Program-made: the position numbers and the translations under genes
Notes under the pieces: model-generated
The model's input: the letters and a program-made list of their open reading frames with translations, nothing else
Databases searched by the model: none
Told to the model about the DNA's origin: nothing
Source: DATAWZ01 sp036266975
GTDB taxonomy: Bacteria; Actinomycetota; Thermoleophilia; Solirubrobacterales; Solirubrobacteraceae
DNA: 16,017 nt
Direction: 5' to 3'
Assembly: GCA_036266975.1 (NCBI GenBank)
Contig: DATAWZ010000193.1
Coordinates: forward strand, 1-16,017
Shown: piece after piece, positions 13,640-16,017 of the stretch
Position numbering within the stretch: the stretch's first letter is position 1
Layout: the number at the start of each line of letters is the position of its first letter

Positions 13640-16017
13640 ACCTGCACCTGGGGGAGGTCGAAGGCCTGGACCTGGCGGCGGTGCGCGGCACGCAGGGCCG
13701 ACAGGCCCGCGCGCACCGCGCGCACGTTCTGTGGCGCGCCCTGCTGGAAGGAGGCCATCACGAAGACCTCGCCGTGCGGTGCCAGGCGGGCGACGTTGGA
13801 GCCCAGCGGCTGGCTGGCGAGGCCGCGCGTGTAGTAGGCGACGAGGTCGTTGAGGTAGTAGGGCTGGTAGACCAGCACGTCGCCGCGGCGGAACTCGCGC
13901 GAGATCCGGCCGAGCGCGCCCTGGAAGTCGTACAGCCGCGGGTTGGTCTGGGAGTACTGCTGGTCGACGAAGCCGCCGAGAAAGCTCGCGCTCAGCGCGG
14001 CGCACATCAGCGCCGCGCCGAGCGGGCGCGGGCCCGCCCAGCGCGCGCACATGCGGGCCAGCAGCAGCAGCGCGACCGGCACCCCGCCGCAGAAGTAGCG
14101 GATCTCGAACAGGAACGGCTTCTCCTGGCCGACCAGGTAGAGCACGCCGATCGGCACGAGCACGAGCGCGAGCAGCAGCGCGACCGGCCACGAGCGCCCG
14201 CGGCCGAGCGCGGCCAGGACGAGCAGGATCCCCAGCGGCCACATCGCGGTCACCGCCGCCATCGTGCCGGCCGAGTGGTAGCCCCACAGCCCCCAGACGA
14301 CGTTCGTCAGGAAGGCGTACACCGTCGGCGTGGTGTGGCCGGCCTCCAAGTCGGTGCCGTTCTGGCTGGGCGCGCCGAAGCCGCGGCCCGCGTTCTGGTT
14401 GACGATGAACTGGTGGTAGGCGAAGGGCAGCAGCGGCGCCACGCAGGCCGCGATCATCAGCGCGCTGATCACCCAGCCCCCGAGCAGCGCCCGGCGCCGC
14501 TCGGGGCGCGCCGCCGCGACGGCCAGGAAGGCGGCCTGCTGGACCGCGACGAACAGCACCGTGAAGTACTGCGTCCAGCACAGCGCGATCGTCGCCACCG
14601 TGTACAGGGCCCAGCCCACCCACGGCGGCCGGCGGTCCTGGAGCACGAGCACCTGCCCCCACAGCGCGAGCGCCGCGAAGAGCATGAACAGCGCGTACAT
14701 GCGCGCCTCCTGGCTGTACCAGACCACGAACGGCGCGAACGTCGCCAGCACGGCGGCGATCACGCCGGTGCGCCGGTCGAACAGGTCGCGGCCGAGGCCG
14801 TACAGGACCGGGATCAGCACCGAGCCGGCCACCAGCGAGGGGCTGCGCATCGCCAGGGCGCTGTCGCCGAAAAGGCGGTTCAGCACCCACAGGATCGCGT
14901 CGTGCAGCGGCGGCTGCACGTCGGTGGTGCGCAGATTGTGCAGCATCGCCCCGAAGCCCATCCGGGCCTGCGTGACCGACGTCGCCTCGTCCAGCCACAG
15001 CGAGCGCCCGGCGGCCATCCGCAGCCCGAGGCCGGCGAGGGTGAGCGCGGCGATGGCCAGCCCGACCGCCGGGGCTCGGCGCCGCGCGGGGCGGACCGAG
15101 TCAATGCGCGGCGGGGGCGGGGCCGCGGGCTGCGACACGCGTCTGGGCGAGGCGACCCGGCCGCGGATGACCTGCGGGGCGTCGAGCACCGCGGCCAGCA
15201 CCGACGCCGCGCACAGCGCCCCGCAGGTGATCAGCGTCGAGTGGGCCACGCCGGCGGCGTCGTGGCCGATCACTGCGATCAGGCTCGCCTGCAGCGCGGC
15301 GCACCCGGCCAGCCCGACGAGCAGTGCCCGCGGCGAGCTCGATGCGCACCGCTGCGCGACGAGCACGCGGGCGACGCCGAGCAGTCCCATGGCCAGCAGG
15401 TAGGGCGCGGCGAGCGGCGCGACCGGCGCGTAGCGCGCGCCGAACACCGTCGTGACGAGCGCGCGGGCGTCGACCAGAGTGGGGAGCAGCGCTCCCGCTC
15501 CGAGCAGCGTCGCGGCGAGCAATGCGACGGTGAGCGCGCCGCGCTCGCCCCGGCGCGCGCGAGGCAGCAGCACGAGCGGCACGGTCGCCGTGGCGAACGC
15601 AACCATCCCGCCGAGCGTCGACAGGACGGCAAAGCGGCCGGCCTGCACCGGTCCGAGCAGCGCACCGCTCCAGACGACGTCCTGGTTCTGCACGATCGCG
15701 AGTAACAGGAAGGCGCTCGCGGCGCCGGCGGTGGCCATCGGCGGCGCCGCCGCTCCGCCGCTGCGGGCCGGGCCCACGCGGGCGCTGAGCAGCGCGACGT
15801 AGCCGCCGGCGACGACGCCCGCCGCCGCCCCAGTGCCGCCGAGGCTCGCGGTGGCGGGCAGGCCGACGAGCAGCCGCACGAGCGGCTCGCTGAGCAGCGA
15901 GGCGACGGCGGCGCCGCGGCGCCCCTCGCCGAGCGCGCGCCCGCGCTCGAGCGCGAGCGGGCCGGCCACGGGCGCAGCGAGCGCGAGCAGCACGAGCAGG
16001 GCGGGCGAGGCGCCCAG
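13624..16017 (-). CDS. Flippase-like region fused to GT39/ArnT-like membrane glycosyltransferase, 5'-truncated
   Basis: The frame is open to the window edge, so the start is missing; the visible part is 797 codons. The first ~270 residues are multi-spanning and resemble the second half of a Wzx/MurJ-type polysaccharide flippase (VQNQDVVWSGALLGPVQAGR, ATVPLVLLPRA, PYLLAMGLLGVARVLVAQ). A Pro/Arg-rich linker (about 15190-15080) leads to a second membrane block beginning AAGRSLWLDEATSVTQARMG. Its Asp-Glu pair (14991-14986) is the catalytic motif of GT39/ArnT-type lipid-linked sugar transferases, and TTDVQPPLHDAILW follows, as in that family. The C-terminal ~130 residues are soluble and probably extracytoplasmic. 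It overlaps the GT2-GH8 start by 16 bp, so the two are co-transcribed and may serve one surface polymer. Confidence 0.82.
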   Translation of the reverse strand: MGASPALLVLLALAAPVAGPLALERGRALGEGRRGAAVASLLSEPLVRLLVGLPATASLGGTGAAAGVVAGGYVALLSARVGPARSGGAAAPPMATAGAASAFLLLAIVQNQDVVWSGALLGPVQAGRFAVLSTLGGMVAFATATVPLVLLPRARRGERGALTVALLAATLLGAGALLPTLVDARALVTTVFGARYAPVAPLAAPYLLAMGLLGVARVLVAQRCASSSPRALLVGLAGCAALQASLIAVIGHDAAGVAHSTLITCGALCAASVLAAVLDAPQVIRGRVASPRRVSQPAAPPPPRIDSVRPARRRAPAVGLAIAALTLAGLGLRMAAGRSLWLDEATSVTQARMGFGAMLHNLRTTDVQPPLHDAILWVLNRLFGDSALAMRSPSLVAGSVLIPVLYGLGRDLFDRRTGVIAAVLATFAPFVVWYSQEARMYALFMLFAALALWGQVLVLQDRRPPWVGWALYTVATIALCWTQYFTVLFVAVQQAAFLAVAAARPERRRALLGGWVISALMIAACVAPLLPFAYHQFIVNQNAGRGFGAPSQNGTDLEAGHTTPTVYAFLTNVVWGLWGYHSAGTMAAVTAMWPLGILLVLAALGRGRSWPVALLLALVLVPIGVLYLVGQEKPFLFEIRYFCGGVPVALLLLARMCARWAGPRPLGAALMCAALSASFLGGFVDQQYSQTNPRLYDFQGALGRISREFRRGDVLVYQPYYLNDLVAYYTRGLASQPLGSNVARLAPHGEVFVMASFQQGAPQNVRAVRAGLSALRAAHRRQVQAFDLPQVQVWVFR

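Noticed and set aside
13640..14998. Upstream extension of the GT2-GH8 frame beyond the ATG at 13639
   Set aside because: The extension is Arg/Ala/Gly-rich with no motif and lies antiphase inside the flippase-glycosyltransferase gene; recognisable synthase sequence begins only after 13639.
13501..15705. 734-codon plus-strand open frame opposite the glycosyltransferase fusion
   Set aside because: Arg/Gln/His-rich with no membrane or catalytic motif; it mirrors the high-GC third positions of the real minus-strand gene.
1..16017. CRISPR arrays, tRNA or rRNA genes, insertion sequences, integrase or attachment sites
   Set aside because: No regularly spaced repeats, no tRNA-like cloverleaf or rRNA segment, and no transposase or integrase motif were seen on either strand by eye.

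Overview
The window is a very GC-rich (roughly 70%), gene-dense stretch of bacterial chromosome. Codon third positions are almost always G or C. Start codons are often GTG, and several lie 6-10 nt behind a -10-like hexamer, which suggests leaderless transcripts. The gene content (bifunctional PGI/PMI, an AraC-VOC pair, DUF1697, secreted proteins with 'DAAGDAV..W' repeats) suggests an actinobacterium, most likely class Thermoleophilia (Solirubrobacterales-like). That placement is an inference from style, not from a marker gene. I see no tRNA, rRNA, CRISPR array or insertion sequence.

Layout. (1) 3-2291, plus strand: the 3' part of an M20 metallopeptidase, an AraC-type regulator overlapping it by 4 bp, and a VOC/glyoxalase-like protein. 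(2) 2292-3216: no intact gene; a decayed fragment of a secreted repeat protein on the minus strand and a possible orphan coding stretch on the plus strand. (3) 3217-6728, plus strand: a sugar-nucleotide block with UDP-glucose 6-dehydrogenase, an NDP-sugar pyrophosphorylase with a left-handed beta-helix tail, and bifunctional phosphoglucose/phosphomannose isomerase. Together these could feed UDP-glucuronate and GDP-mannose (or a related NDP-sugar) into surface polysaccharide. (4) 6700-7246, minus strand: a frameshifted remnant of a probably secreted protein, followed in map order by an intact DUF1697 gene (7243-7764) that is transcribed ahead of it. (5) 7787-10923, plus strand, divergent from DUF1697: a MerR regulator, a canonical long-form S-adenosylhomocysteine hydrolase (AhcY), and a second, short-form AhcY paralogue whose active-site lysine and Asp-Asn pair are altered. 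(6) 10841-16017, minus strand: two large overlapping genes. The upstream one joins a Wzx/MurJ-like flippase region to a GT39/ArnT-like membrane glycosyltransferase. The downstream one joins a BcsA-like processive GT2 synthase to a GH8 endoglucanase (BcsZ-like) in one 932-residue chain.

How it works together. The most striking system is region 6. In the usual cellulose locus, polymerisation and export (BcsA) and trimming (BcsZ) are separate proteins; here a single chain appears to carry both, with the hydrolase predicted on the outer face. I see no PilZ (c-di-GMP) domain, and the partner gene is itself a flippase-glycosyltransferase fusion. The sugar-nucleotide genes of region 3 may supply the same or another surface polymer. 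Region 5 looks like a SAM-cycle unit: the canonical AhcY removes S-adenosylhomocysteine, while the tandem paralogue keeps the NAD fold but has probably lost or changed activity. The first ahcY has codon use quite unlike everything around it.
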